Shown one piece after another: positions 11,594 to 22,902 of a DNA stretch of 64,000 nucleotides. Each line of letters starts with the position of its first letter. Position 1 is the stretch's first letter. Position numbers and translations under genes: made by a program. A model generated the notes under the pieces. It was not told the origin of the DNA. It ran no database searches and saw only the letters and a list, made by a program, of their open reading frames with translations. The stretch covers positions 1 to 64,000 of the forward strand of contig JAZKJV010009320.1 of NCBI GenBank assembly GCA_037367405.1. Reading direction: 5' to 3'. This DNA is from Ottelia alismoides. Taxonomy: Eukaryota; Streptophyta; Magnoliopsida; Alismatales; Hydrocharitaceae.

Positions 11594-11813
11594 TGTAAAC
11601 TTCTACACCCTTCAATGAAAACTTCACCATCCGATCTGCTATTGCACACACCTCCTTGCATGATCTTTCCATTAGCCACCACTTGTAGAATCCTTCAAGA
11701 CACTTCCTGTTGCATTCTCTTGTTGATGTCAAACCTCTCTCTCACTATAGTTGTTGGAGTGAATTGTATGATGTCAACTCTAATATCAGAAGTTGTGATG
11801 AATCAGTGGTCCC

Positions 11814-11831
11814 GAATTTGATACTACTCGT
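11814..11831 (-). other. Degenerate Copia PBS (initiator-Met type)
   Basis: The minus strand reads TAGTATCAAATT a few bases inside the LTR. It resembles the standard TGGTATCAGAGC primer-binding site with several changes. Confidence 0.5.
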
Positions 11832-12259
11832 TGTAAATATATGAATCGAATGTGTAATCAACCACCACCAAGGATGCACGTGAATAACAAGACGACACGA
11901 TATCACAATAGTCGGTCACCTCTCACAATCCCCGAAGAAGAAAAATCACTATTAAGAAGAACAATCAGAACTTTCCCTTTCCTTCATTCTCTTCCTTCTC
12001 TTATTTCCTTTCTTTCTTTTTGTTTTCTCTCATGTGGTTATGGTGTTATGTCACCACCAGTCTTCTCTTTTATAGGCTCAAGTACAATTTACGTTGATCA
12101 CAACAATCAATTTCAATCAATCAATCAAGATATGAATCAATCCCCATCAATTAAGATTCTAATGATTTGATCACACGTCTAATCAAATGTCCTCTAGGGA
12201 CTAAATGAAATCCAATTCTATCATATTGTAATTCAATTTTCCAAATCCTAGTAAGAACA
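11832..12259 (-). repeat. Copia D 5' LTR (428 bp)
   Basis: In minus orientation it begins TGTTCTTACTAGG and ends ATATTTACA. A TATA box (CCTATAAAAGAG on the minus strand, about 12065-12076) is well placed for transcription into the gag fragment. The plus-strand ORF at 11841-12170 lies in it and is not credible. Confidence 0.65.
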
Positions 12260-13015
12260 TATCTTGGCTTTAGCCTTTTTTTTTGGAGATGCAATGATAT
12301 CTTGATCCTTTTAGGTTGTTATCCCATAATTTTGAACATTTAATGTTGTTATCACTTGTAATCTTAATATTGTTATTACTTGTGATCCTAGCATTATTCT
12401 TTTAATATTGTCATCACCAACATGGATAACTATGTTGTGAGTAACATCCTTCTTAAAAATATGTAGCTTTTGAACCACCAACTAACTTGATAGAATGAGA
12501 CTACTAATCGGAAGTCTTGGGTAAAGCTGCAAGAAGATAAAGGAAGGAGCCAAAGAAAAATATTCACAAAATGAAGCAAGGGGACAAGACAAACTTTCAT
12601 ATCTAAAGAACATGAAAAAGAGAAGACTTACATGGCTTGTTTGGTAAATGGGTTGGGTTGGGGCATCGTCATGTGAATAGTAGTTGTTCGGATGGTTGGG
12701 AGAGTTGGAGATGGTAGGAATGACAAATGTGATGTGACATTGATTATGCGTTATATTACTTTTTATGATTATAATATATTTTTATGTTAATTTTTTATTT
12801 GAACGTGCTTAAAAAATATTATAACAAAGAAATTGTATGATCCATACAACTAATTCTAACTCAATACATAGATAACATACATATTACCCTGATATAGAAT
12901 GACAACCAAACATGCCCATAATAAATTAAGCCTTTTCTTTTCAAACATCATCGAAAAAAATCTTGAATTGTGCTTTAATTATGCCACAACTTTGGGCTAC
13001 GTGGAACCACCAAAC
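12260..13015. other. Non-coding stretch with a possible MITE (12634-12917)
   Basis: No gene is visible. The ends GGCTTGTTTGGT at 12634 and ACCAAACATGCCC ending at 12917 form imperfect inverted repeats around about 280 AT-rich bases, as in small non-autonomous DNA transposons. No target duplication was found. Confidence 0.35.
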
Positions 13016-13710
13016 CAGGGTTTTAAAATTGGACCGGAGCGGTCGGTCGGATCGGTTGGACTGGGAACCGGCCTGACCCGGTCGGTTCGGCCGGTTCTTC
13101 GTAATTAATTTCAAAAAAATAAAAAATAGAAAATCAGGTTCGACCAGTGGTTGGACTGGGTTGACCCGAATGGTCGGACCAGGTTGACCCGGATTGACCC
13201 AGTTTTGATGGTTTGGTAATTTTCAAAAAATAAAAGTTTAAATAATGAAATAATGGGGTTTTAATAATGTACGCCCTTCTTAACTTCTACGATATAAGGT
13301 ATGTCCCTCTCTTTTTGGAAATATACGTTATGTCAATATTTTCTTAGAGTAATTTTCTTGAAACAACTATAAATAAATGATTGCAATATTATATTCATAT
13401 ATGATTCTAGAAAATGCGACTAACTTTGTAGAGTTTATTCGAAATAGGCAATGATGTTATTCTATTTAAAGTTTTGAAATTTCTAATGATTATTTCATTG
13501 ATATATATATACATACTTACATAAATGTATCCGGATTTATTGGTTCAAAAACCAGTTCGATCGACCTGACCAGTAATTTAAGTCCGGTCTAATTTTTTTC
13601 CGAGTCGATAAAAATGATGACGTTATGCTGATATTATCACCGGTCCAACCGATTTGGACCGATGATTCGACCCAATTAGACCAAAACAGAAGACTAACCG
13701 GTTTAATGTC
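13016..13710. repeat. ACCGG-rich repeat, possibly a hAT-type non-autonomous element
   Basis: It begins CAGGGTTTTAAAATTGGACC and is filled with diverged direct and inverted copies of ACCGGTC/GACCGG and GGTTGACCCG. The right half repeats the theme in reverse sense (CGGTCCAACCGATTTGGACC). A CAGGGTTTTAAAA start followed by ACCGG repeats is known from plant hAT-like elements, from memory. The right end and target duplication could not be fixed. It ends about 45 bp before the MBOAT pseudogene. Confidence 0.45.
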
Positions 13711-13755
13711 TAGTAGGGCACACATCCCCTCTCTCCCGCCACCACCGGAACAGAG

Positions 13756-15349
13756 ATGGGCGGCAGCGGAGCAGCGACCGCCCCTCCTGGAAGCGCGTCG
13801 AGCTACTGGCGCTCATCCTCTGCGCGTCGCTCTTCTACGCCCTCGTCCTCCAGCGATCCCTCCAGCTCTCCCGCGACCACCTCCGGGACTTCCGCGGCTG
13901 AGGCACGGCTGGATGTGGGGGCGCCTGAACGACGCCTCCGATGCCCAGTGGAGAAACTTCAGAGCAAACCTCCCCATTCTCACCCTCGTCTTTGGCATAT
14001 TTACCCTCACGGCCAATGCTTCGAGACATTCACTCCATTCGAGAGCGAGAGGGATGTCCTACGTCTGGCTTTTCCTCTCGCTTTGCTATCTGTGGTACCT
14101 GCACGAAGCCTGCGTCTTGTTCCTTATCTCCATCGCCACCCTCAACTTTCTCCTTGTGAAGCTGTTGGCTCGATCCAAATACTTCGCTTACGTACTCTGG
14201 ATCTTCAATCTTTCCGCTCTCGTATCTGCTCGCGTGTTCGAAGGATACTCGTTTGGGTCGATAACGCCCAGTTGGGCTTTTCTGGATGACCACAGAGGCA
14301 CCTTCCGGTGGCACATATGCTTCAATTTTGTCATATTGCGCATGATAAGCTTCGGACATGACTACTCCCAGACGTGCAGAAATCCTCATTTCGACCAAGA
14401 AAAACACCTGCAGCGATGCCGTGATTGCCAATCTGGTAAAACATGCTACCATTTATTGCAGGAGAAACCCATTGATGTTGGTGGGGTATTCTTTTCCCGT
14501 CTACCTCTGTTATGTGGTCTACGCACCTCTGTATATTGCAGGGCAATCGTGAGCTTCAACGCATTTGCATCGCAGATGGACATTCCCCAGAGGAATTACT
14601 CTGCCAGGCAAGTCTTTGGGTATGGATTTAGATTCATCATGTGCCTTTTCTTGATGGAAGCAATGTCTCATTACTTGTATTACAATTCCTTCGCTACGAG
14701 TGGCGTGTGGACTGTGGAGGCAGTTGTCTTCGGGGACATCTTTATTGTTGGATATGGGGTCTTGAATTTCATGTGGTTGAAGTTCCTCCTGATATGGCGT
14801 TATTTTAAACTGTGGTCATTGGTGGGAGGAGTCGAGACTCCTGAGAACATGCCCAGATGCATGAATAATTGTTATGATGTGGAGACATTTTGGAAAAGCT
14901 GGCATGCTTCTTTCAACAAATGGCTTGTAAGGTACCTGTATATTCCATAAGGAGGTTCTGAAAGGAAGCTTTTGAATATATGGGTCATATTCACATTAGT
15001 CGCTATTTGGCATGATTTGGAGTGGAAACTTGTTTTGTGGGCATGGTTGACGTGTGTATTTATGATCCCTGAGATGTTGGCCAAGTCTGCCTTCAGGACC
15101 TTTCAGGCCAGAGATCCATTTGTCAAGTTTATCTTGCGTGAATTGCATGCAATTGCCGGTGTTGTAACAATTACATGCTTTATGATCTCCAATTTGGTTG
15201 GTTATGTTATTGGACCTTCTAACATTAAGGTGCTTCTTGAGGCTGCTTGAGGAAGATGGTCTGATTGTTTTTGCAGGAATATTACGACATTTTATGTGGG
15301 AGCTAAGCTTATGGTCCATATTCAGGATTACAAGAAAGCTCACTTTTGA
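13756..15349 (+). pseudogene. MBOAT-family acyltransferase (HHAT/GUP1-like), disrupted
   Basis: Membrane-bound O-acyltransferases are multi-pass proteins that move acyl groups; the substrate of the plant HHAT/GUP1-like branch is not stated here. A GC-rich N terminus from the ATG at 13756 shifts frame to ELLALILCASLFYALVLQRS, then shifts again near 13901 (one base missing) to GWMWGRLNDASDAQWRNF. Several hydrophobic segments follow, then TFRWHICFNFVILRMISFG, FDQEKHLQRC, NFMWLKFLLIWRYFKLW, FWKSWHASFNKWLVRYLYIP and the catalytic-histidine region WHDLEWKL. A TAA at 14948-14950 interrupts YIP-GGS. Two compensating shifts occur between 14475 and 14548, and further shifts lie near 15250-15290. No intron is seen over 1.5 kb, consistent with a retrocopy. 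It is the only host-type gene in the window. Confidence 0.85.
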
Positions 15350-16672
15350 GTTTTTTGATGTCCATTAGCCAAGGTTATGCTGCAAAACTGGCAAGGTGAA
15401 ATCAATGTCTGCTGGCTAATTCTTTTTGTGTGTTTCGTTTGATTCTTTTTTTTACTGGAATCAAAGACTTGATAGAGATCTGTTAGATTACAGAAAGCTT
15501 GAGTTTTCAAAAACTTGTTTGTGAATGAAGGGGAGTGGATCACGCCAAAAAGCTGTCCACAGCACTTGCTAGGAGTGACGAGTATTTGGTAACAGTGTGG
15601 ATCTGTGAACCCTACATGGAACGTTTTTTCTTATAGAGAGCACATGTTCATCAACCGTTTCTATGTATACTTGTTTGACCATTAATTCCTTGAAAGAATA
15701 TAAACATGTTATTTGAAGTATCAGATACATGGCTAAACTGCATGCACTGCATTCTTAAATTAGTGTTCATATATGGTCATTATTTTCTTAACAGAGATAA
15801 GTGAGTGGTTCTGATGTTGAAGCAAGCTATGTTGATGTGTATGTGTCCATAATGCTGATATGCTGGATTGGGGATGCTAAATGCGTGCGAGTTTTCTTCT
15901 TTTCTTCCGTGAAACTATGCCTAAGTCAATGCTATTGCCTAGTTATACTGGTATAAAGCAAAGGACAACATGTGCTTGCGTGTGACCACACGCTCATGTG
16001 TGGACATAAATGATAGTCTCAAATATAGTAGTAGACCTCAAGATATATCGCTACAAATGAACTACTGGGATCCCTGGTTGTGAGTTGAAATACTTTACAG
16101 CAGTACACTTTGAACACTATTATACGCATATTGCAGCAAGACCATAATACCTCAAGTATATTGTTATGTGATGAACTTTACCAGTATAAGTTGAGAGTGA
16201 ATGCTACTTTCATGTGTTTTCTAGTGTTTCATGTTGTTGCTTTTGCTTGAGAATGTCATTTGATTTAAGTATGTAATGCTCATGGATGACTACTGACTAG
16301 AGCATGCTATCAAAATTGTGTGCTCAGATTGATCCCATAGCTTGTTAAAGGCGACTATTTGTGAAGACACATTTTACATCCATATAGCGCTTATCGATGG
16401 ACTCTCTCAATAATTTTGAAGGGATGAAGTTTGTGAGTTGTGAGAAGTCTAAATAAGATTAAGGACATTTGGGATGAATGAATACTGTAATACAGTTATG
16501 TTTAGATCCCAACACAAAATCCACAGTATATTTACCATACAAATTCAGGTTTTCATAAATCCGTATCCATCATATTCGAATCCTTCACAAAATTAACATC
16601 ATTCCTCCGACCATTATTGAGTGCTTGTTGGGGTTCTTTAGAATGGGATATGTTGTTAGTGAATATAGGTTT
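15350..16672. other. AT-rich non-coding stretch downstream of the MBOAT pseudogene
   Basis: No ORF of interest, repeat or conserved motif was recognised. The first few hundred bases may be the former 3' untranslated region. No poly(A) tract marking a retrocopy end is visible. Confidence 0.5.
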
Positions 16673-17775
16673 TGTTGAAAATTTGTTTTGCGGTAGATTA
16701 ATGTTTCAGGAAAAAGAACTTCAACCCAAGCCTGTGAAGGAAGAACTAAAGTTAAGGAAGAATGTGATTTTTCTCAAGATGAAATTGTTCAAGTGAAGTT
16801 CTACTCAAGAACTCAAGATGAACCATGAAGTTCTACTCAAGAAGAAGAAGATCCAAAATAATAATGGAGTCAGAAGTTCAAAGTCTTGGGGAGAAGTGCA
16901 ACATTTTATGGGGGAATGGGTGCGATTTGCCCAATTTAAAGAGATTCAAGCTTCAAGTAGTTGGAAGCAAGCTTCAAATTTATTTTTTATTCCCTAGAAT
17001 CAACGTACAAGAAAAAGGCCTTAGAAATGAATCACTCGACTTGAACTTCAAATCAAATCAATCGACTAATCTAATTCATCAGGCGATCGATCACACTTTG
17101 AGTCGACTAATAAGTTACGTTAATCGACTATTTTTTAATTGGTCTTTCAGATCTATTGTCTAGCACTTTTTAAGTCGTCTTCTATTTCTAACAAGTCGAC
17201 TAAGATCATTTTCAGCTAACTAAAAGTTCTCAATAATCGATAAATTGATCCTAGATTCCAAGCTTACCGACCAAATTCTTTTATTTTATTGATCTTATCA
17301 ATCCTCTTGATTTCAATCGACAAACTCTCTATAAGTTGACTCAAAGATTTTCAGTTGACTACTTTTATCTAATGGTCAAAAATCAGGCGTTAATTTTGAA
17401 CCTTTTAAGACATTTTGTTAGTCGATATTTTACATTTTTGAGCTGGTTAATTTCTTATTTAGTCGACTAATTTACTTTTTTCTGGACATTTCCATGCAAG
17501 TTGTTCCTAACGTCCAACAAACTCATTTTACTTAACCCAAATGATTGAAAACCGCTTCTAAGCACGTTAATAGGTTATAAGTAACCCTTTATCAAACAAA
17601 ATAAATCAAGAACACATTTACATCATTCGCAACACTTGAAAAGTTTTTGTGTTCATTTCTCAAGCTCTCAGGCTCCTCGTTTGTGCATCATCATCGTCAT
17701 CAATCTGCTCTAGCCTTGTCCACTCACACACCGAGCTCTATAAGCTTTGTATAATTGGTTTTATACTGAGGAGGG
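16673..17775 (+). repeat. SIRE/Maximus-like Copia LTR remnant
   Basis: It starts TGTTGAAAATTTG, followed by purine-rich text with many CAAGAAGAAG and CTCAAGATGAA units. A block then carries at least six copies of GTCGACTAA or its variants (17030-17480), and the end is a CT-rich part with GAGCTCTATAAGC. This layout is characteristic of SIRE-type LTRs. No PBS or internal domain follows, so it is a solo or truncated LTR; its end is obscured by the adjacent fold-back repeat. Confidence 0.5.
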
Positions 17776-18052
17776 TTTTTTTCTTATGCATTTTTTCACT
17801 TATGCCTTTCTTAACTTTTGCAATATCTGTTAAGCCCCTCTATTTTTTGTAATATCAGTTGTGCCCCGACTTCTTACAAAATTCACAGTTCTTTCCTTTT
17901 GTAGATCAACTATGCCCCTACTTTACCTTAATAGAAGAGCATAACTGTGGATTTTGTAAGAAGTCGTAGGCACAATTTCTATTACGAAAAAGGGAGGGGA
18001 ATAACTGATATTGCAAAAGTTAAAAAAGGTAACAAGTGATAACTATCCTTTT
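17776..18052. repeat. Imperfect inverted repeat (fold-back MITE-like)
   Basis: The left arm (about 17783-17890) and right arm (about 17944-18050) are imperfect reverse complements, sharing blocks such as TTTTGCAATATC and GACTTCTTACAAAAT. About 50 bases separate them. No clear target duplication was found. It touches the element at 18062. Confidence 0.6.
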
Positions 18053-18453
18053 CAATATTATGAGGATGGGGAGCTTGCACCAAGGTGCATGTAACTTTAC
18101 ATGTACCGGTGCTTATATCTTCCATATTTTTTTTACTTTTTTAAAAATACCACCATGTATATTCATCCATATATCCCTCCAATACATCATTCGAATTTCG
18201 TCAGAAACAGAGACTCCTATGACCTCCATCCAGAACAGGTCAATGGTCTTAGAATTGTTGTAATCGACCTGTTCTGGATGGAGGTCATAGAAGTCTCTGT
18301 TTCTGACGAAATTCGAATGACATATTGGAGGGATATATGGATGAATATACATGTTGGTATTTTTCAAAAAAGTAAAAAATATGGAAGATATAAGCACCGG
18401 TGCATGTAAAGTTACATGCACCTTGGTGCAAGCTCCCCATCCTCCAATATTAT
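18053..18453. mobile_element. Fold-back Mutator-like (MULE) non-autonomous element with 9-bp TSD
   Basis: The element proper is 18062-18444 (383 bp). Its two arms of about 175 bases are near-perfect reverse complements and start GAGGATGGGGAGCTTGCACC. The unpaired centre lies near 18245-18265. The 9-base sequence CAATATTAT occurs on both sides (18053-18061 and 18445-18453), a target duplication of the size made by Mutator transposases. No transposase is encoded; ORFs across it come from the inverted repeat. Confidence 0.8.
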
Positions 18454-18561
18454 TATGCTTGTAACCGGTTTGTGGTTTCTTTCTTCGTCGGGGATAAAAT
18501 CTTCCTGATTTATACATGAGATTGCACTACTCTCATTTCAAAAGAGCACTATAGTGGAAGG

Positions 18562-19078
18562 TGTGAACACCTATAGGATCATGATATTGCTATAGAGGGG
18601 ATGAAGGGTATATATCACAAATAATGACCAAATAAAAACCAAACAAACAACAATCACAAATGTTCACAGAAATCAAACCATAAAATCAACCACTTGCACA
18701 ATAATGTTCTTGCGAAAATCCAACTAGGTGAAAACCACAACCTAAGTCTCTGACCCAAGATTCCTGGTCAACCGTTTTGATTAACTTATCCACTATATTG
18801 AGTTTTACAGTGGATTACTCAACCATTTGTACATATGCTTTGAATCACATGCCAAAGACTTCCATACTTTGAATCATACACCAACTTTTTATACAACAAT
18901 GCACTGCTCTGGATTAAACACAATTGAAAGCTCAGATTAGAATCTGTGTATATTTGATAAGATAACCCTAGGGCTCCTTATATAGTTGGAGATCTATGGT
19001 TAGGGTTACAGTAGGAGTCATCTCTCATATATGAGATGACCGAAATATCCCTAAGGTTTACAATATAAGTTCTCAACA
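18562..19078 (-). repeat. 3' LTR of a second Ty1/copia element (517 bp)
   Basis: On the minus strand it begins TGTTGAGAACTTATATTG right after a purine tract (GATGAGGGAG) and ends GGTGTTCACA. CTTATATAG near 18985 may be its promoter. It lies directly downstream of the Copia pol end at 19079-19400. Confidence 0.75.
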
Positions 19079-19400
19079 CTCCCTCATCAAGTAGAAGCAG
19101 ATATTCTAATCATGCTAAGCTTGTTACATCATTTTTCCATTTGTGCGCCCGAGTGGTTTGGTGAACATATCTGCAGTTTGATATGTAGAAGGTATGCCGT
19201 GAGTAAGAAGTAGCCCTCTCTGTCTCTAATCTCTAGTATAGTAGTAGTAAACTCCCACATGTTTGATGTGTTTGTGGAACATGAGGTCATTAGCTATATG
19301 CATTACTGCTCAACTATCAAATCTGAGCTCTATGATATTGCTTGGGGTGTGATGAATATGTGATTCATCACTCTAATTAGCTGAAAATAGAGCTTCGCAC
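19079..19400 (-). pseudogene. Copia pol C terminus (RNase H end), broken
   Basis: Minus-strand translation gives NIIELRFDS, a stop, AVMHIANDLMFHKHIKHVGV, then GIPSTYQTADMFTKPLG. These are the closing motifs of Ty1/copia RNase H. Internal stops are present. Homology ends abruptly near 19400 where relict B begins, suggesting that B inserted here. Confidence 0.75.
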
Positions 19401-19410
19401 TGACTAAATA

Positions 19411-22400
19411 GATGTCGTCATGTGTTTACAACTCATAATTAACATTCATGCACCTGTAAATAATTTGCATAAATTAGCATTCCATTTTGCATTTACATTC
19501 ACTTGTAAATAGTCACCTAACTTCATCTATTTTAATTAATTCGTACTAACTCCCAATGACATAAAACCAGCTCCACTGCATACATATCACTAATATTAAG
19601 CAAGGAAAAATCCTAAAAAATTACTAAACCATAACTCCAAGTCAGAAAGCCATAAAAGTTGATATCTCTCACATACAATGTCCAATTTCACTTTATTTAC
19701 TTTTAAATTAATGTACATCTCAAGATTGATTTCAAAAGAATCGGAATTCATGTGTGAAACTTGGGATTTGGGACCAAATTGTATACGATACATATTTACT
19801 GACTTTTGACTTATTAGTTTATGTACATATTTAACTCTTTTTTATTTCTCTTTTTGCATTTCTTTATTTCATCTCATGTTCTAACTAATTGCATAAAAAT
19901 AAAAATAAAAATAGAAAAATAAAGAAAAAGACCACACTGACCAATTCTTCTGTATATATCTCACATTTCTAATTGTCTCTCACTCAGAAAAATCCAAAAA
20001 AAATCATTTGTGCCCACTTCATCATTTTACATCAGAAAATCAAGTAAAAATACAAAACTAAAAAAGTTGGTATTTTATATTACATAACATATCAACCAAT
20101 AATTCATAACGTGCACATGAGTCCATTCACATTTGGGTCCTTCATGAACACTGTAGAATGCTTTTAGATCTACATTTTTCATTCGAGTATTTTTGCATTT
20201 GAATACGTTTGATATTTTTATCTGATTTTCTCTATTTTTCATGCAAAACTCCATGTGTAGTTTCCCTACCTCCCTCTCATTGTCTGGTCAAACGCGTCCC
20301 TCCCTCCAATCAAAGCCCCCTGTCGCCTAGTGTGCTTGATCTAGGCTGTTGGATTTAATTTGATCCAACGATCAATGTTACCCCTGCCTTCCTCTCAGCC
20401 CCCCTCACGTGATCCTCACATGCCACATCCCAAACTTTGAATCGTGATTGATCCAACAGTTCTCGCTTCACCTCCTACCTCCAATTGCCTTGCCCCGGTA
20501 ACCGAAGCTCTTCTCCGCCCATCTCCGATCGCTGTTCAACCCCCAATCTCCGCAATCCCCCTTATCTTATCCCCACTTAGATCTTCTCTCTCTCCCTCAA
20601 TCCCATCTTCTTCTATCCCCTTCCAACCACCAAGAGCCAAATCCAAACCACCCCCAACCTTCGATCAAAACTACCTAACTTTATCGCATGCATAGCCACC
20701 GAGACCCATCCTGGTTATCTCTTCCCTGACCAACCCAACGCCGGAAGCTTTACTTCAAGCTGCTGAACCATTATCCCTTCTCCTAATCTTAATCGAACTA
20801 ATAGTTGACCACCGTGATCCTTTCATGCGAACAACAAAAACCCAACCTCCACACCATTATCGTTCCACCCCTCACTTACTCCTCATTCCTCTATCCAATA
20901 GAGAGCCAAACCAACCCCTCTATATCTCCCTCTTATTTAAACCCATCAGCCGCTCTCTGACAAACTTTTATCCGACCTCGAACATCATCATCTACAGAGA
21001 TTAAAAGCGAGCAAGAGAGAGAGAGAGAGATCTAGGGACCAAGGGTCAGTGACAGTAGCCTTGGGATTCCTCTGGCGATGACCTTCTCATCCAGTAAGAT
21101 CCGCATAGGTCTTCCTCTGTGCAGCTACTCCGAATAGTAACGAGAGGTCGAGCCTTGTTGTGTGCCCCCACGACTGGAGGATAGAACTAGAGTCTCCTTT
21201 GTGACTTCAACCATCAGCGTAGAATACTCCCAGGTATACCCATCTTCTTAACTCATCTCCTTCTCTTCTTATTTTCTTCTTCATTTTCTTTTCTAGTTTT
21301 CTTTCTCTTTCTACTATCCATCTCTTTTACATGATCACCTAACTATGAAAATCTGAGCGATGAAGCATCACCATACCTTCTTAACCCACACACCTTCTGA
21401 TCTATCTCCACACGACCTCTGCATCTCCCATGGACACACCACGTGAGCACTGCTCCTCTTCGTCCACTCTACAACAGGAGCCCCGACCCACCTTATGCTT
21501 GAGCCAAAATTTTCTTGCTGGTCCTTCACATAGATTTGGCTAGATGATCGAAAGCTGAGCTTCGAGCAAACCTCACCCCTCCTCGCAGCAGCTTCATCGA
21601 CACCCCTTGGTCATGTGTCGGCCGATAAAAGGAAGAGGAGGAGGTATTCCAATGTACTATTGTCATTCGATCAACAAAAGATCTAATAAAGATTGTTAGT
21701 GCACACTCAAAAGCCATTCGTTGACCAAATCCCCTCCAGCGTAGAAGAACCATCCACGAGAGTCTACCCGAGCCTGCTACCTCTGTTGGATACAGAGGAA
21801 GCTTAAGCATCCACATGGAGGGTCGCCAACCGAACCTTGCCTCACATACACGAGGCAAGAGCATCTTGGAAAATTTTCATAAGCTCCCTTTCACTTTCAA
21901 AGATTAGCAGAGAAAGCCCCCCATGTGCTTGTCGCACTTGACCCTAGAGAGAATGTCACTCCAACCCTTGTGCCTCCTGGAAGTTCAAAGAATATCCCCG
22001 CGTGGGAGAAACTTTCACAGAGGTCCAACCGACTTCCAAGAATTACAATCAATCCCCTGCGAAGGTCCAATTTGAGAGATATTTATATAATTTTAATACA
22101 TATATTCCCCTGGATTGTAAATTTTTATGTATATTTTGAGCATTTAGAGTTCGACTTTTATGAACTTGGAGTCCTTTTTAACCTCAGGACTTTATCTATC
22201 ATATGAGACAATGCATTATGCATTTTGGTATATTTTTGAATATCAATGAAATTCAGAATTCATTTTTCAATTCTCAGCCATTCATTCTATATTGTATATT
22301 TTCGTTGCTCTTAAAATCGAGAAAAACCAGGGGCTTGCTTGAGATATAATTTGGGAATTAATTGATCAATTATTTTATGAAATTAATTAATTAATTATGC

Positions 22401-22882
22401 TTGGGAATTAAATTGAGTCACAAACATTAATTGGAATGCTTAATCTCTTGTTTCTTATTGCATTCATTCAGTCCTTTTGCATTCATCCTCATTTACAAAG
22501 AACTATATTATTTATTTTCTCTCATACATTGAATTTCATTAATTTCTTGCATAAAATTACAAAAATTCATTCATCACATTTTTCTCTAATCCATTGCATC
22601 ATTTATTTTTAAAAATACATAAAGATTTACAAAAATCCAAAAATGGTTAAAAATCATATTTGAAAACCTAAAACTCCAAAGTTATTTTGAATTAATTTTA
22701 GAATCTCATATTACATCTCTGAGTTCAACCTTGGGACTTGCCCAAGTCAAATAAATAATTGCCGCATTGAATTAATCCAATAATTATTTTTCGTGTGGTC
22801 ATTTTTTATTACTCACTCTTTATCACCTTCTACAATCGATAATAATTCTATCTAATTTAGAGGGTAAAGAGCGCGGTCATCA
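19411..22882 (+). repeat. First LTR of relict B
   Basis: The right end GGTCATCA is followed two bases later by a degenerate tRNA-Asp PBS, so this is a plus-strand 5' LTR. The left end is placed only roughly, where Copia homology stops. An AT-rich start gives way at 20250 to a C-rich promoter-like part containing CTCACGTG (20404) and a GTTGGATTTAATTTGATCCAACG motif split by a few bases. A TATA-like CTTATTTAAACC follows at 20932-20943, then a long R-U5 part. ORFs inside are not convincing. Confidence 0.6.
20932..20943 (+). promoter_or_regulatory. TATA-like box in first LTR of relict B
   Basis: CTTATTTAAACC lies downstream of a CCAAT (about 20894) and CT-rich sequence, and about 60 bases before a GA repeat. 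It fits an LTR promoter firing toward the PBS at 22885. Confidence 0.45.
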
Positions 22883-22884
22883 AA

Positions 22885-22902
22885 TGATACCATTGCTAGG
22901 GA
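22885..22902 (+). other. Degenerate tRNA-Asp PBS of relict B
   Basis: TGATACCATTGCTAGGGA resembles TGGCGCCGTTGCCGGGGA with several changes, most of them C-to-T or G-to-A as expected after cytosine deamination. Two bases separate it from the LTR, as in A, C and E. Confidence 0.65.

Larger units (their letters stand above)
11051..12259 (-). mobile_element. Ty1/copia element D, 5' part (interrupted by A)
   Basis: In minus orientation this is LTR (11832-12259), a degenerate initiator-Met-type PBS, leader and gag, cut at 11051 where element A begins. The missing 3' part presumably lies to the left of A, outside the window. Confidence 0.75.

Noticed and set aside
18101..18517. ORFs of 102 and 134 codons on both strands
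   Set aside because: They are read-through of the fold-back element, which gives similar peptides from each arm; no family resemblance.
20444..20695. 83-codon Pro/Ser-rich ORF in first LTR of relict B
   Set aside because: Arises from the C-rich promoter region and precedes the TATA-like box; no homology recognised.
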